DNA of 42,734 nucleotides, from positions 1 through 42,734 of the forward strand of contig NZ_CYIG01000032.1 of NCBI RefSeq assembly GCF_001298675.1, given 5' to 3'. The notes beneath the pieces are model-generated. The model was not told where the DNA came from. It did not search any database and saw nothing but the letters and a program-made list of their open reading frames with translations. Below, in pieces: positions 27,261 to 34,763 of this stretch. The first letter of the stretch is position 1. Every line of letters begins with the position of its first letter. The translations under genes were made by a program, and so were the position numbers. This DNA comes from Paenacidovorax caeni. GTDB lineage: Bacteria > Pseudomonadota > Gammaproteobacteria > Burkholderiales > Burkholderiaceae_C.

Positions 27261-28244
27261 TCAGCAGGACGCGCCGCCGAGCACGCGCGCAAAGACTGCT
27301 GCGTCCACATTGCCGCCGGTGAGGGCTACGCCCACGGCCTGGCCGGCGAGGCGTTCTTTCTCCTGCAGCGCGGCGGCCAGTGCGGCGGCGCCGGCGCCCT
27401 CGGCCGCGTTGTGCGTGTCGGTGTAGAGGGCGTGCATGGCGGCGGCCACCTCGGCGTCGCTCACCTGGACCAGGTGGTCGAGGTGCGGCGCCAGGATGTC
27501 GAGCGCGGCCTGGTCGGCCACGCGGCAGGCCATGCCATCGGCCAGCTGCGTGGTCACGGCGCTTTCCACCACGCGGCCGGCGGCGATCGAGTCGGCGTAG
27601 GTGGTGGCATGGCTGCTGACCACGCCGACGATGCGCACGCCATGCCCCAGTGCCTGTTTGGCGGCAATGGCCGCGCATGCGCCCGAGCCCTGGCCGATGG
27701 GCACGTAGGCCACGGCCATGTGCGGCACGGCGCGCAGAAACTCCCACCAGTACGTGGCCACGCCGCGCAGCAGGTCGGTGTGAAAGCTGGGCACCATGTG
27801 CGCGCCGCGCTCGGCGGCCAGGTGCATGGCGTGCTCGCGGGCCTCCTGAAAGTCGTTGCCGTGCTCGACCAGCGTGACCCCCAGCGCGCGCATGGCGGCG
27901 TTCTTCTCGTGTGAGTTGCCGCGCGGCACGACGATGGTGCAGGCCACGCCGTGGCGGCGCGCGGCCCAGCCCATGCTCTGGCCGTGGTTGCCGCGTGTGG
28001 CGCTGATGACTTCGCGCGGCAGCGCGCCGCGCTGCGCCAGCTGGTCGAAGTAGGTCAGGCCGCCACGGATTTTGAACGCGCCCACGGGCGTGTGGTTCTC
28101 GTGCTTGAGCCAGCACTCGGTGCCCAGGCGCTCGCCCAGCAGCGCCCAGCGGTATTGCGGCGTGGCGGGGAAGTCCTGGTAGATGAGCTGGGCGGCGGCC
28201 TCGATGTCGGCCAGGGTGGGCAAGGAGGAAGCGGGGTTTTTCAT
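27261..28244 (-). CDS. Threonine/serine dehydratase-like PLP enzyme
   Basis: The 327-residue fold-type II PLP enzyme resembles threonine and hydroxyaspartate dehydratases, which deaminate hydroxy amino acids to 2-oxo acids. The PLP-lysine motif is HTPVGAFKIRGG (Lys58), then SATRGNHGQSMGWAA, the phosphate-binding PIGQGSGACAA (in place of GGGG) and ALTGGNVD near the end. It has no ACT domain, so it is not the feedback-regulated IlvA. The ATG at 28244 is chosen; a TTG two codons upstream is also in frame. It ends a run of five minus-strand amino-acid genes. Repeat copy j lies just upstream. Confidence 0.88.
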   Translation of the reverse strand: MKNPASSLPTLADIEAAAQLIYQDFPATPQYRWALLGERLGTECWLKHENHTPVGAFKIRGGLTYFDQLAQRGALPREVISATRGNHGQSMGWAARRHGVACTIVVPRGNSHEKNAAMRALGVTLVEHGNDFQEAREHAMHLAAERGAHMVPSFHTDLLRGVATYWWEFLRAVPHMAVAYVPIGQGSGACAAIAAKQALGHGVRIVGVVSSHATTYADSIAAGRVVESAVTTQLADGMACRVADQAALDILAPHLDHLVQVSDAEVAAAMHALYTDTHNAAEGAGAAALAAALQEKERLAGQAVGVALTGGNVDAAVFARVLGGASC

Positions 28245-28247
28245 GGT

Positions 28248-28300
28248 CAAATTGGCCTCTGGGGCTTACTGATAAAGCGCTAGCAGCTATTAAATTTGTA
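28248..28300 (+). repeat. AGCGCTT palindromic repeat, copy j
   Basis: CAAATTGGCCTCTGGGGCTT, ACTGAT, then AAAGCGCTAGCAGCTATTAA. It occupies the 62-bp gap between the PhzF gene and the dehydratase start and could attenuate read-through. Confidence 0.8.
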
Positions 28301-28306
28301 GTCCGG

Positions 28307-29161
28307 TCAGAGCAGCACCGTGCCGTCGATGCACGTCACGCTGCTGCCGCCAACCCAGATGTGGCCGTCTTCCTGCGCCACATGGACGAGCCCGGCGCGC
28401 TGCAGCGCCGTACCCTGGCGCGCCACGTAGCGTGCCGGGGCCAGCCCGGCGCCGATGAGCCATTGCGCCAGCGCGGCGTTGAGGCTGCCGGTCACGGGGT
28501 CTTCGGTCAGGCCGTTGTTGCCCGGGAAGAAGGCGCGCACCTCGAAGGCGATGCCCTCGGCGCCGAGGGGCGCCACCACGCCCACGTCCAGGCCGGCGAG
28601 CAGGGCAGCGTCGGGGCGCAGCGCCAGCACCTGCTGGGTGTCGCGCAGCATCACACCGCGCCACTGCGGGCCGTTGTCGCACCAGGCGTGCGCGGCGATG
28701 TCGCTGCGCGCTACGCCCAGGCCCTGGGCGATGCGTTGCACGTCCGTCTCGTCCAGCGGGCCGCTGCGGCACAGCGGCGGTGCGGCAAAGGCCAGCCGGG
28801 CGCCCTCGCGGCGCAGCGTGACCAGGCCCACGCCACATTCCTGCACCACCACGCCGTCTTGGTGCGGCTGGCCGCCCGCTTCAAGCCAGGCGTGGCAGGT
28901 GCCCAGCGTGGGGTGCCCGGCAAAGGGCAGCTCACGCCCGGGGCAGAGGATGCGCACGCGGTAGTCGGCCCCGGCCGCGCGGCCTTCGGCCGTGGGCGGC
29001 AGCACGAAGGTGGCTTCGGACAGATTGGTCCAGTGCGTGAAGTGCTGCATGGCCTCGGTGGTGAGGCCTGTGCCGTCCAGCACCACGGCCAGCGGGTTGC
29101 CGCGGTAGGCATCGGCAGTGAAGACATCGACTTGCTTGAAAGGGCGTTGGCGCAGGGGCAT
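28307..29161 (-). CDS. PhzF-family isomerase
   Basis: The 284-residue protein has the double hotdog-like PhzF fold, related to diaminopimelate epimerase but using a catalytic Glu. FKQVDVFTADAYRGNPLAVV (8-27), NLSEATFVLPP with Glu49, PFAGHPTLGTCHAW and DPVTGSLNAALAQWL are all present. In Pseudomonas PhzF isomerises a phenazine precursor; most relatives have unknown substrates, and no phenazine genes are here. It lies between the aminotransferase and the dehydratase in a same-strand run, which suggests work on an amino-acid-like compound (inference). Confidence 0.92.
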   Translation of the reverse strand: MPLRQRPFKQVDVFTADAYRGNPLAVVLDGTGLTTEAMQHFTHWTNLSEATFVLPPTAEGRAAGADYRVRILCPGRELPFAGHPTLGTCHAWLEAGGQPHQDGVVVQECGVGLVTLRREGARLAFAAPPLCRSGPLDETDVQRIAQGLGVARSDIAAHAWCDNGPQWRGVMLRDTQQVLALRPDAALLAGLDVGVVAPLGAEGIAFEVRAFFPGNNGLTEDPVTGSLNAALAQWLIGAGLAPARYVARQGTALQRAGLVHVAQEDGHIWVGGSSVTCIDGTVLL

Positions 29162-29189
29162 GGCGTTTTTCCAGGGTGTGGCAGGCCAC

Positions 29190-29211
29190 GCCCCTGGCGC
29201 GGGCCAGGGGC
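29190..29211. terminator. Stem-loop between the aminotransferase and phzF genes
   Basis: GCCCCTGGC-GCGG-GCCAGGGGC is a perfect 9-bp stem in the 81-bp gap. There is no T-run on the minus strand, so it may be a weak or Rho-aided terminator, or an mRNA-processing or protecting hairpin within the operon. Confidence 0.4.
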
Positions 29212-29242
29212 GGGGTGCTGCGGGAGGGGAAGGGGGAGGGGG

Positions 29243-30430
29243 TTAGGCGCGTGCCAGGCGCGCGCGCACGGTGTCTGCCAGCGCCTTGATGCCGGTGTCG
29301 ATCTGCGCCGGGCTGGCCGTCACGAATGACAGGCGCAGCGTGCGCGCGTCCGGTGCCTCGGCATAGAAGGCCGCGCCGGGCACGAAGGCCACGTTGCGCT
29401 CCACGGCCTCGGGCAGCAGTTCGATGGCGTTCATGCCCTCGGGCAGGCGTGCCCACAGGAACATGCCGCCGTCGGGGCGGCTCCAGGTCACGCCCAGGCT
29501 GGCCAGCTCGCGCTCCAGCGCGGCGTGCATGGCATCGCGCTGGCGCTTGTACAGCGCGCGGATGGTGGGGACGTGGCGCTCCAGGAAGCCGTCCTTCAGC
29601 ACCTCGGCGACCAGGCGCTGGTTGAAGCTGGGGCTGTGCAGGTCGGCTGCCTGCTTGGCCTGCAGCAGCTTGGGGTAGATGGCCTTGGGCGCCACCACGT
29701 AGCCCAGGCGCAGGCCGGGGGCCAGCACCTTGGAGAAGCTGCCCAGGTAAATGCAGCCCTCGGGGTTGCGTGCCGTCAGCGGCGCGGGCGGCGGCTGGTC
29801 GAACCACAGGTCGCCGTAGGGGTTGTCCTCGACCAGGGGCACGCCCAGTTCGTCCGCCTTGGCCACCAGTGCGGCGCGGCGCGCCTCGCTCATGGTGCGG
29901 CCCGTGGGGTTCTGGAAGTTGGGCAGCAGGTACATGAAGCGCGCGCGCCCGCTGTCGTGTCCGGCCGTTGCGGCGAAGTCGTCCACCAGCGGGCCTTCGT
30001 CGTCGCTGGCCACGCTCACGATGGTCGGCTCCATGGGCGAGAAGGCCTGCAGCGCGCCCAGGTAGGTGGGTGTCTCGACCAGCACGCGGCTGCCCTCATC
30101 GACCAGTACCTTGGCCACCAGGTCCAGGCCTTGCTGCGAGCCCGTGGTGATCAGCACCTGGGCCGGGTCCACGTCCCACGGCAGCCACTGGGCCACGGCC
30201 TCGCGCAGCGCGGGAAAGCCCTCGCTCGCGGCGTATTGCAGGGCCGCGGGGCCGTCCTCGGCCAGCACGGTGGCGGCAGCACGCGCGAACGCATCGACCG
30301 GGAAGGTCTTGGGCGAGGGCAGGCCGCCGGCCAGGCTGATGATGCCGGGCTTTTCGGTGACCTTGAGGATCTCGCGGATCACCGAGGGGTTCATCTTGGC
30401 GGCGCGTGCGGCCAGGGTCCAGTTCGTCAT
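29243..30430 (-). CDS. PLP-dependent aminotransferase (2-aminoadipate / aromatic type)
   Basis: The 395-residue fold-type I enzyme is of the class I/II (LysN/AAT) group that moves amino groups between amino acids and 2-oxo acids. It begins MTNWTLAARAAKMNPSVIRE. ISLAGGLPSP (31-40), TTGSQQGLDLVAKV, LLPNFQNPTGRTMS, LVEDNPYGDLWF and the PLP-lysine motif YLGSFSKVLAPGLRLGY (Lys234) are all present. The substrate is not fixed by these motifs. It is 119 bp downstream of the EamA exporter and upstream of phzF, all on the minus strand, within the MocR-linked module. Confidence 0.92.
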   Translation of the reverse strand: MTNWTLAARAAKMNPSVIREILKVTEKPGIISLAGGLPSPKTFPVDAFARAAATVLAEDGPAALQYAASEGFPALREAVAQWLPWDVDPAQVLITTGSQQGLDLVAKVLVDEGSRVLVETPTYLGALQAFSPMEPTIVSVASDDEGPLVDDFAATAGHDSGRARFMYLLPNFQNPTGRTMSEARRAALVAKADELGVPLVEDNPYGDLWFDQPPPAPLTARNPEGCIYLGSFSKVLAPGLRLGYVVAPKAIYPKLLQAKQAADLHSPSFNQRLVAEVLKDGFLERHVPTIRALYKRQRDAMHAALERELASLGVTWSRPDGGMFLWARLPEGMNAIELLPEAVERNVAFVPGAAFYAEAPDARTLRLSFVTASPAQIDTGIKALADTVRARLARA

Positions 30431-30549
30431 TCAGTATCTCCAGGGGCGCACGCTGGGTGCGCCGAATCGTTCAGAAAATGCCGTTGTGCGGCGGGCTGCC
30501 GCCCTGCGGGTGGGGCGGCGGGTGCAATGGTATCGGGCGTGCGCGTGGC

Positions 30550-31464
30550 TCATGACAGCCGCTTGCCCGCCACCACGGTGGCCACCACCGCCAGGGCGAA
30601 GCCGAGCGTCACCACGTCCAGCGGCTCGCCCAGCAGCGGGATGGCGGCCAGGATGGAAAAGAACGGCTGCAGCAGCTGCGTTTGGCTCACGCGCAGCGCA
30701 CCGCCCAGGGCCAGCCCGCGGTACCAGGCGAAGAAGCCCGCCCACATCGAAAACACCCCCACGTACAGGAATCCGCCCCAGGCCGACGGCGCGATGGGCT
30801 GCGTCGGCCACAGCCACAGCGTGGCCGGCAGGGTGGCGGGCAGCGCCAGCAGGCACACCCAGCAGATCACGCGCTCGGCCCCCAGCGCGGGCGTGATGCG
30901 CGCGCCGTGGATGTAGCCGACCGAGGCCGCCACCACGGCGCCCACCAGCAGCGCGTCGGCCGGCTCCAGGCCGAAGCCGTGGCCCTGCTGCCCGCCGCGC
31001 AGCAGCGAGAACGCCACCACCAGCACGCTGCCTAGCACCGCGCACACCCAAAAGCCCAGGCGCGCGCGCTGGTGCAACACCAGCGCCGCCACGCCCGCCG
31101 TCACCAGTGGCAGCAGCGCCGTGACCACGGCCGCATGGCTGGCCGTGACGCTGCGCAGCGCATACGCCAGCAGCAGCGGGTAGCCCAGGGCATTGCCCAG
31201 CACGGCCCAGCCCAGGTGCTTGAACTGGTGCGGCTGCGGGCGCGGCGAGCGCGTGGCCAGCAAAAAGACGGCCGACAGCAGCCCCGCCAGCGCCGCACGG
31301 CCCAGCGTGACGAACCAGGGCGAGAGCTGGGGCTGCTCGTGCGTGCCCGTGGCCAGCCGCGTGGCGGGCAGGGTGACGGCGAAGATCGCCACCCCCAGCA
31401 CGCCCAGCCACAGGCCCAGGGTCTGGTCCTGGCGCGAGGGGTGATGGGATGGATGGGCGCTCAT
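30550..31464 (-). CDS. EamA/DMT-family transporter
   Basis: The 304-residue inner-membrane protein has about ten hydrophobic helices in two EamA repeats. The first repeat runs from GVLGVAIFAVTLPATRLATG to LVLHQRA; the second begins near ALLVGAVVAASVGYIHGAR and ends PLLGEPLDVVTLGFALAVVA. DMT transporters often export amino acids or metabolites. Its start ATG at 31464 overlaps the stop of the LysE gene (ATGA), showing translational coupling of two exporters. The open frame upstream is antisense or shadow. Substrate unknown. Confidence 0.9.
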   Translation of the reverse strand: MSAHPSHHPSRQDQTLGLWLGVLGVAIFAVTLPATRLATGTHEQPQLSPWFVTLGRAALAGLLSAVFLLATRSPRPQPHQFKHLGWAVLGNALGYPLLLAYALRSVTASHAAVVTALLPLVTAGVAALVLHQRARLGFWVCAVLGSVLVVAFSLLRGGQQGHGFGLEPADALLVGAVVAASVGYIHGARITPALGAERVICWVCLLALPATLPATLWLWPTQPIAPSAWGGFLYVGVFSMWAGFFAWYRGLALGGALRVSQTQLLQPFFSILAAIPLLGEPLDVVTLGFALAVVATVVAGKRLS

Positions 31465-32060
31465 GCCGCCACCATCCAGGCCGCCGTGGCCACCAGCACC
31501 AGCGCCATGGCGCGGTTGAACCACAGCAGGCGCCGCCCTTGCGCCAGCCACTGGCGCAGGAGCGCGCCCACGGCAGCGTAGGTCAGGTTGCTGGAGAACG
31601 CGAAGAACACCATCACCGGCAGCACCACGGCCAGGCGCTGCAGGCTGTCGCCGTGCCCGGCAACCCAGCCGGCGACGATGGTCAGCGCCAGCAGCCAGGC
31701 CTTGATGTTGACGAACTGCAGCGCTGCGCCCTGCCAGAAGCCCACGTTCAGGCGCCGTGCGTCGGCCTCGCTCAGGCGGCTGCTGCCGCTGAGCTTCCAG
31801 GCCAGCCACAGCAGGTAGCCAATGCCCACGGCCTTGATGCCCCAGCGCAACGCGGGCGCCGCCACCACCACGGCACCCACGCCGCCCGCGCACAGCAGCA
31901 GCAGCGCCGTCCAGCCCACCGGCACGGCGCAAACGAAGCGCAGCGCCGGGCGCAGGCCGCGGTTGGCGGCCAGCGCGGTGGACAGCGTGGTGTTGGGGCC
32001 GGGCGTGAAGCTCATGGCGGTGGCCAGCGCCAGCAGGGCGGTGAATTCAGCGAGGGGCAT
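31461..32060 (-). CDS. LysE/RhtB-family amino-acid exporter
   Basis: The 199-residue inner-membrane protein begins MPLAEFTALLALATAMSFTP, then GPNTTL, the LysE-family N-terminal signature, and has about six hydrophobic segments (for example VPVGWTALLLLCAGGVGAVV). The conserved middle GFWQGAALQFVNIKAWLLAL matches the family's NPK-like region. It exports amino acids such as threonine, homoserine lactone or cysteine; the substrate is not readable. The ATG at 32060 is chosen by homology. It is the first gene of the minus-strand module, divergent from mocR across 125 bp, and overlaps the EamA gene by 4 bp. Confidence 0.92.
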   Translation of the reverse strand: MPLAEFTALLALATAMSFTPGPNTTLSTALAANRGLRPALRFVCAVPVGWTALLLLCAGGVGAVVVAAPALRWGIKAVGIGYLLWLAWKLSGSSRLSEADARRLNVGFWQGAALQFVNIKAWLLALTIVAGWVAGHGDSLQRLAVVLPVMVFFAFSSNLTYAAVGALLRQWLAQGRRLLWFNRAMALVLVATAAWMVAA

Positions 32061-32104
32061 GGGATTTTTTGCAATGTGGATACCCAATGTAGGGCTTTCA
32101 CCAT

Positions 32105-32151
32105 TACAGTGCCAATACAGTTTTCCTGACAAATCAATTCACTGTATTGGC
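32105..32151. promoter_or_regulatory. Inverted-repeat operator candidate for the MocR regulator
   Basis: GCCAATACAGT (32111-32121) and ACTGTATTGGC (32141-32151) are a perfect 11-bp inverted repeat with a 19-bp gap. An extra TACAGT lies at 32105-32110, forming a direct repeat with 32116-32121. The site lies in the divergent gap between lysE and mocR. MocR/GabR-type proteins commonly bind repeated half-sites beside their own gene, so autoregulation and control of lysE are likely. Confidence 0.7.
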
Positions 32152-32185
32152 CCATGCGTCACTACAGACCAGGGCTCTTGCCAGC

Positions 32186-33655
32186 ATGTTGAAACGATCC
32201 GCCCAGTCGTCGTTGACCGAGCAGCTCGCCGAGCGCTTTGCCGAGCGCATTCGCAACCGCCTGCTACCCGCCGGTGCGCGCCTGCCCTCGGTGCGCGAAT
32301 GTGCGCGCCAGCAGGGCGTGAGCCCGTACACCGTGGTGGCGGCCTACGACCAGCTGCTGGCGCAAGGGCTGGTGGAGGCGCGGCCGCAGCGTGGCTTCTT
32401 CGTGCGTGATGCGGCACAAAAAACGCCTGCAGCGCCCGTGGATAAAGCGCCAGCAGCTCTCAAAAGCATAGTGCGCGAGGCCGAGGGAACGGCGCAGCAG
32501 GCGGCCTCGGGCTCGCGCTTCAACGCCACCGCGCTGATCCGGGGCATGTTCCACCAGGGCTCGAACACGCCGCAGCCTGGCTCGGGCGTGCTGCCCATGG
32601 ACTGGCTGCAAACCAGCTTCCTGCCCGCCGCCGTGCGCAAGGTCATGGCCGAAGGCGCGCTACAAGACAGCCTGCTGGGCTACGGCGACCCGCTGGGCAC
32701 GCCCGCGCTGCGCGCCGCGCTGTCGCACCGCCTGCAGGACCTGGGCGTGCCCGCCTCGCCCGCGCAGGTGATGACCACGGTGGGCGCCACGCAGGCGCTG
32801 GACATCGTGAGCCGCACCCTGCTCAAGGCGGGCGACCCGGTGATGGTGGAGGAGCCGGGCTGGTCGGTCGAGTTCGCCCGGCTCGACGCGCTGGGCATGC
32901 GCGTGCTGCCCGTGCCGCGCCGCGCCGAGGGCCCCGACCTGGAGGTCATGGCGCGCTACTGCGAGCTGCACGCGCCCAAGCTGTTCGTCAGCGTGAGCGT
33001 GCTGCACAACCCCACCGGCTACAGCCTCGCGCCCTGGCGCGCGCACCAGGTGCTGCAGCTGGCGCAGCGCCACGGCTTTTATGTGGTGGAAGACGACACC
33101 TACAGCCACATCGCCCCCGGGCACGCCACGCGCCTGACTGTGCTCGACGGCCTGTCGCGCAGCATCTACGTGGGCGGTTTTGCCAAGATCCTGGCGCCGG
33201 CCTGGCGCGTGGGCTACCTGGCCGCGCCCGCGGCGCTGATGGAGCGCCTGCTCGACACCAAGCTGCTGTCCACGCTCACCACGCCCTCGCTGCTGGAAAA
33301 GGCGCTGGCCCTGTGCATCGAGCAGGGCCAGCTGCGCCGCCATGGCGAGCGCATGCGCCAGCGCCTGGCCCAGGCGCGCGCGCGCAGCGTGCAACTGGCG
33401 CTGGAGGCCGGCTGCACCTTCGCCGCCGAGCCGGGCGGCATGTTCGGCTGGGTCGAAACCGGGGTGGACACCGACGTGCTGGCCCAGCGCATGCTGGACG
33501 AGGGCTACCTGCTCGCGCCCGGCGCGCTGTTCCACGCCAGCCGCCAGCCCAGCACGCTGATGCGCATCAACTTCTCCACCACGCAGGACGCGCAGTTCTG
33601 GCGCGTATTCCAGCGCGTGCGCGCGCAAACGCTGGAAAAGGTGCAAAAAAAATAG
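32186..33655 (+). CDS. MocR-family transcriptional regulator (GntR HTH plus aminotransferase fold)
   Basis: The 489-residue product has an N-terminal GntR winged helix (about 8-75: LTEQLAERFAERIRNRLLPA, LPSVRECARQQGVSPYTVVA), a linker (about 76-110) and a fold-type I aminotransferase domain with GYGDPLGTPALRAALSHRL, VLHNPTGYSLAP, VVEDDTYSHIAP and the PLP lysine in YVGGFAKILAPAWRVGY (Lys334). Such regulators sense PLP or an amino-acid-PLP adduct. ATG 32186 is preferred to a TTG at 32147, which overlaps the operator. The linker residues AQKTPAAPVDKAPAAL are encoded by a palindromic repeat copy, and the TAG stop lies in another. Confidence 0.92.
   Translation: MLKRSAQSSLTEQLAERFAERIRNRLLPAGARLPSVRECARQQGVSPYTVVAAYDQLLAQGLVEARPQRGFFVRDAAQKTPAAPVDKAPAALKSIVREAEGTAQQAASGSRFNATALIRGMFHQGSNTPQPGSGVLPMDWLQTSFLPAAVRKVMAEGALQDSLLGYGDPLGTPALRAALSHRLQDLGVPASPAQVMTTVGATQALDIVSRTLLKAGDPVMVEEPGWSVEFARLDALGMRVLPVPRRAEGPDLEVMARYCELHAPKLFVSVSVLHNPTGYSLAPWRAHQVLQLAQRHGFYVVEDDTYSHIAPGHATRLTVLDGLSRSIYVGGFAKILAPAWRVGYLAAPAALMERLLDTKLLSTLTTPSLLEKALALCIEQGQLRRHGERMRQRLAQARARSVQLALEAGCTFAAEPGGMFGWVETGVDTDVLAQRMLDEGYLLAPGALFHASRQPSTLMRINFSTTQDAQFWRVFQRVRAQTLEKVQKK
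32416..32468 (+). repeat. AGCGCTT palindromic repeat, copy k, inside the mocR linker
   Basis: CACAAAAAACGCCTGCAGCG, CCCGTGGAT, then AAAGCGCCAGCAGCTCTCAA. It is in frame with mocR and encodes the interdomain linker. Confidence 0.8.
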
Positions 33656-33694
33656 CTGCTGGCGCTTGGCAGGTAAGGGCTTTGGCCCATTTTT
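33645..33694 (-). repeat. AGCGCTT palindromic repeat, copy l, truncated by the IS insertion
   Basis: CAAAAAAAATAGCTGCTGGC, GCTTGGCAGGTAAGGGCTTT, GGCCCATTTTT. The TAG of the first block is the mocR stop codon. The final T-run abuts the left end of the IS1595-family element. Confidence 0.75.
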
Positions 33695-34754
33695 GCCTGA
33701 TTAGCCACTTACCTCAGATGTCCGCAGCAGCTTCAAAGGCAGTGCAGGAGTAGTCACCAAGGCCCTCAACAGTCTGGGCAGCATGGCAGGCATATCAAAG
33801 CGGCGGTTGAACCGCCAGCAGAACTCAGCCAAGTAGCGCTGTGCGTACTTGGTGTGATCAAACGAGTGATAGGTCCCCGCCATGCTGGTCTTGAGGTTGC
33901 CCAGCAAGGTGTTGACCCAACGCAGCTGGGGTGTCTGCGCCCCCTTGCGCCCACCGCCAGTCACGTAACGCTCGTGCGTGGCCTGGGCATGCTGCACCTG
34001 GGCAAAGGCACGCGTGCCATCGCTGACCACGTGGCAGCCCGCACTCAGGTGGCGACTGGCCCAGTGCCGCATGTGCTCGTTGGTGAAGTCCGCCACAGGC
34101 GTCAGGCGCATATACAGGGGCCGGCCATCGTCGCTGGTCTGCACCGCAGCGACGAAGGCCGTCTTGTTGGCCGCGCGGCGCCCGCCGTTGATATGGCCCG
34201 CACGCTCACCGCCGAGGTAGGCATCGTCGATCTCCACACGCCCTTGCAGACGGTAGCGCTCATCGCGCTGCGCCATGGTCTGCATCAGCTTGTGCTTCAT
34301 GAGCCATGCCGTTTTGTAGGACACGCCCAATTGGCGCTTGAGCGCCAGGGCGCTGATGGCGTTCTTGTTTTGTGTCAGCAGGTACATGGCCAGGAACCAC
34401 AGCCTCAGGGGCAGGTGGGTGTGCTCCATCACGGTGCCCACGATGGATGAGCTTTGGTAGCCACAAAGGAAGCACTCCCACAGCAGTCGGCCCGTGCCAT
34501 TGCGAGTGTGGAAAAAGCGCTTGCAGCCGCAGTGCGCGCACTGCCAGCCATGGGGCCAACGGGCAGCGACAAGAGCGCGCTCGCACTGCTGCTCGCTGCC
34601 GTACAGGGCTTGAAACTGGGGCAGTGACAGGCCGCGTTGGAACTGGATGGCATTGATGGACATTGCTGCTCCTTGGCCGATGGCTCGGCATGTGTGTTGG
34701 AGCCAGTTATCCCGTGTTCGTTCGGCGCAGTCTGAGGTATGTCGCTAATCAGGC
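33695..34754 (-). mobile_element. IS1595-family insertion sequence, 1060 bp
   Basis: The ends are GCCTGATTAGCCACTTACCT and CAGA (33695-33718) and the inverted copy at 34731-34754, 24 bp with two mismatches. The hexamer ATTTTT flanks both sides (33689-33694 and 34755-34760) and may be the visible part of a target duplication; the 8 bp expected for the family is not exact. One transposase gene fills the element, and its stop codon lies in the left terminal repeat. It appears intact, and inserted into the T-run of repeat copy l between mocR and the HDOD gene. Confidence 0.9.
33701..34663 (-). CDS. IS1595-family transposase (ISXO2-like DDE domain)
   Basis: The 320-residue product has an N-terminal zinc ribbon (CAHCGCKRF then CFLCGYQ, about 42-70), a helix-turn-helix region (ALKRQLGVSYKTAWLMKHKL) and the ISXO2-like catalytic domain. 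The first Asp is in GRVEIDDAYLGGERAG, the second in HVVSDGTRAFAQV, and the C-terminal acidic helix is YAQRYLAEFCWRFNRRF. This order matches IS1595-family enzymes. No frameshift or stop interrupts it, so it is probably functional. It is flanked by the element's terminal repeats. Confidence 0.95.
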   Translation of the reverse strand: MSINAIQFQRGLSLPQFQALYGSEQQCERALVAARWPHGWQCAHCGCKRFFHTRNGTGRLLWECFLCGYQSSSIVGTVMEHTHLPLRLWFLAMYLLTQNKNAISALALKRQLGVSYKTAWLMKHKLMQTMAQRDERYRLQGRVEIDDAYLGGERAGHINGGRRAANKTAFVAAVQTSDDGRPLYMRLTPVADFTNEHMRHWASRHLSAGCHVVSDGTRAFAQVQHAQATHERYVTGGGRKGAQTPQLRWVNTLLGNLKTSMAGTYHSFDHTKYAQRYLAEFCWRFNRRFDMPAMLPRLLRALVTTPALPLKLLRTSEVSG

Positions 34755-34763
34755 ATTTTTGCT

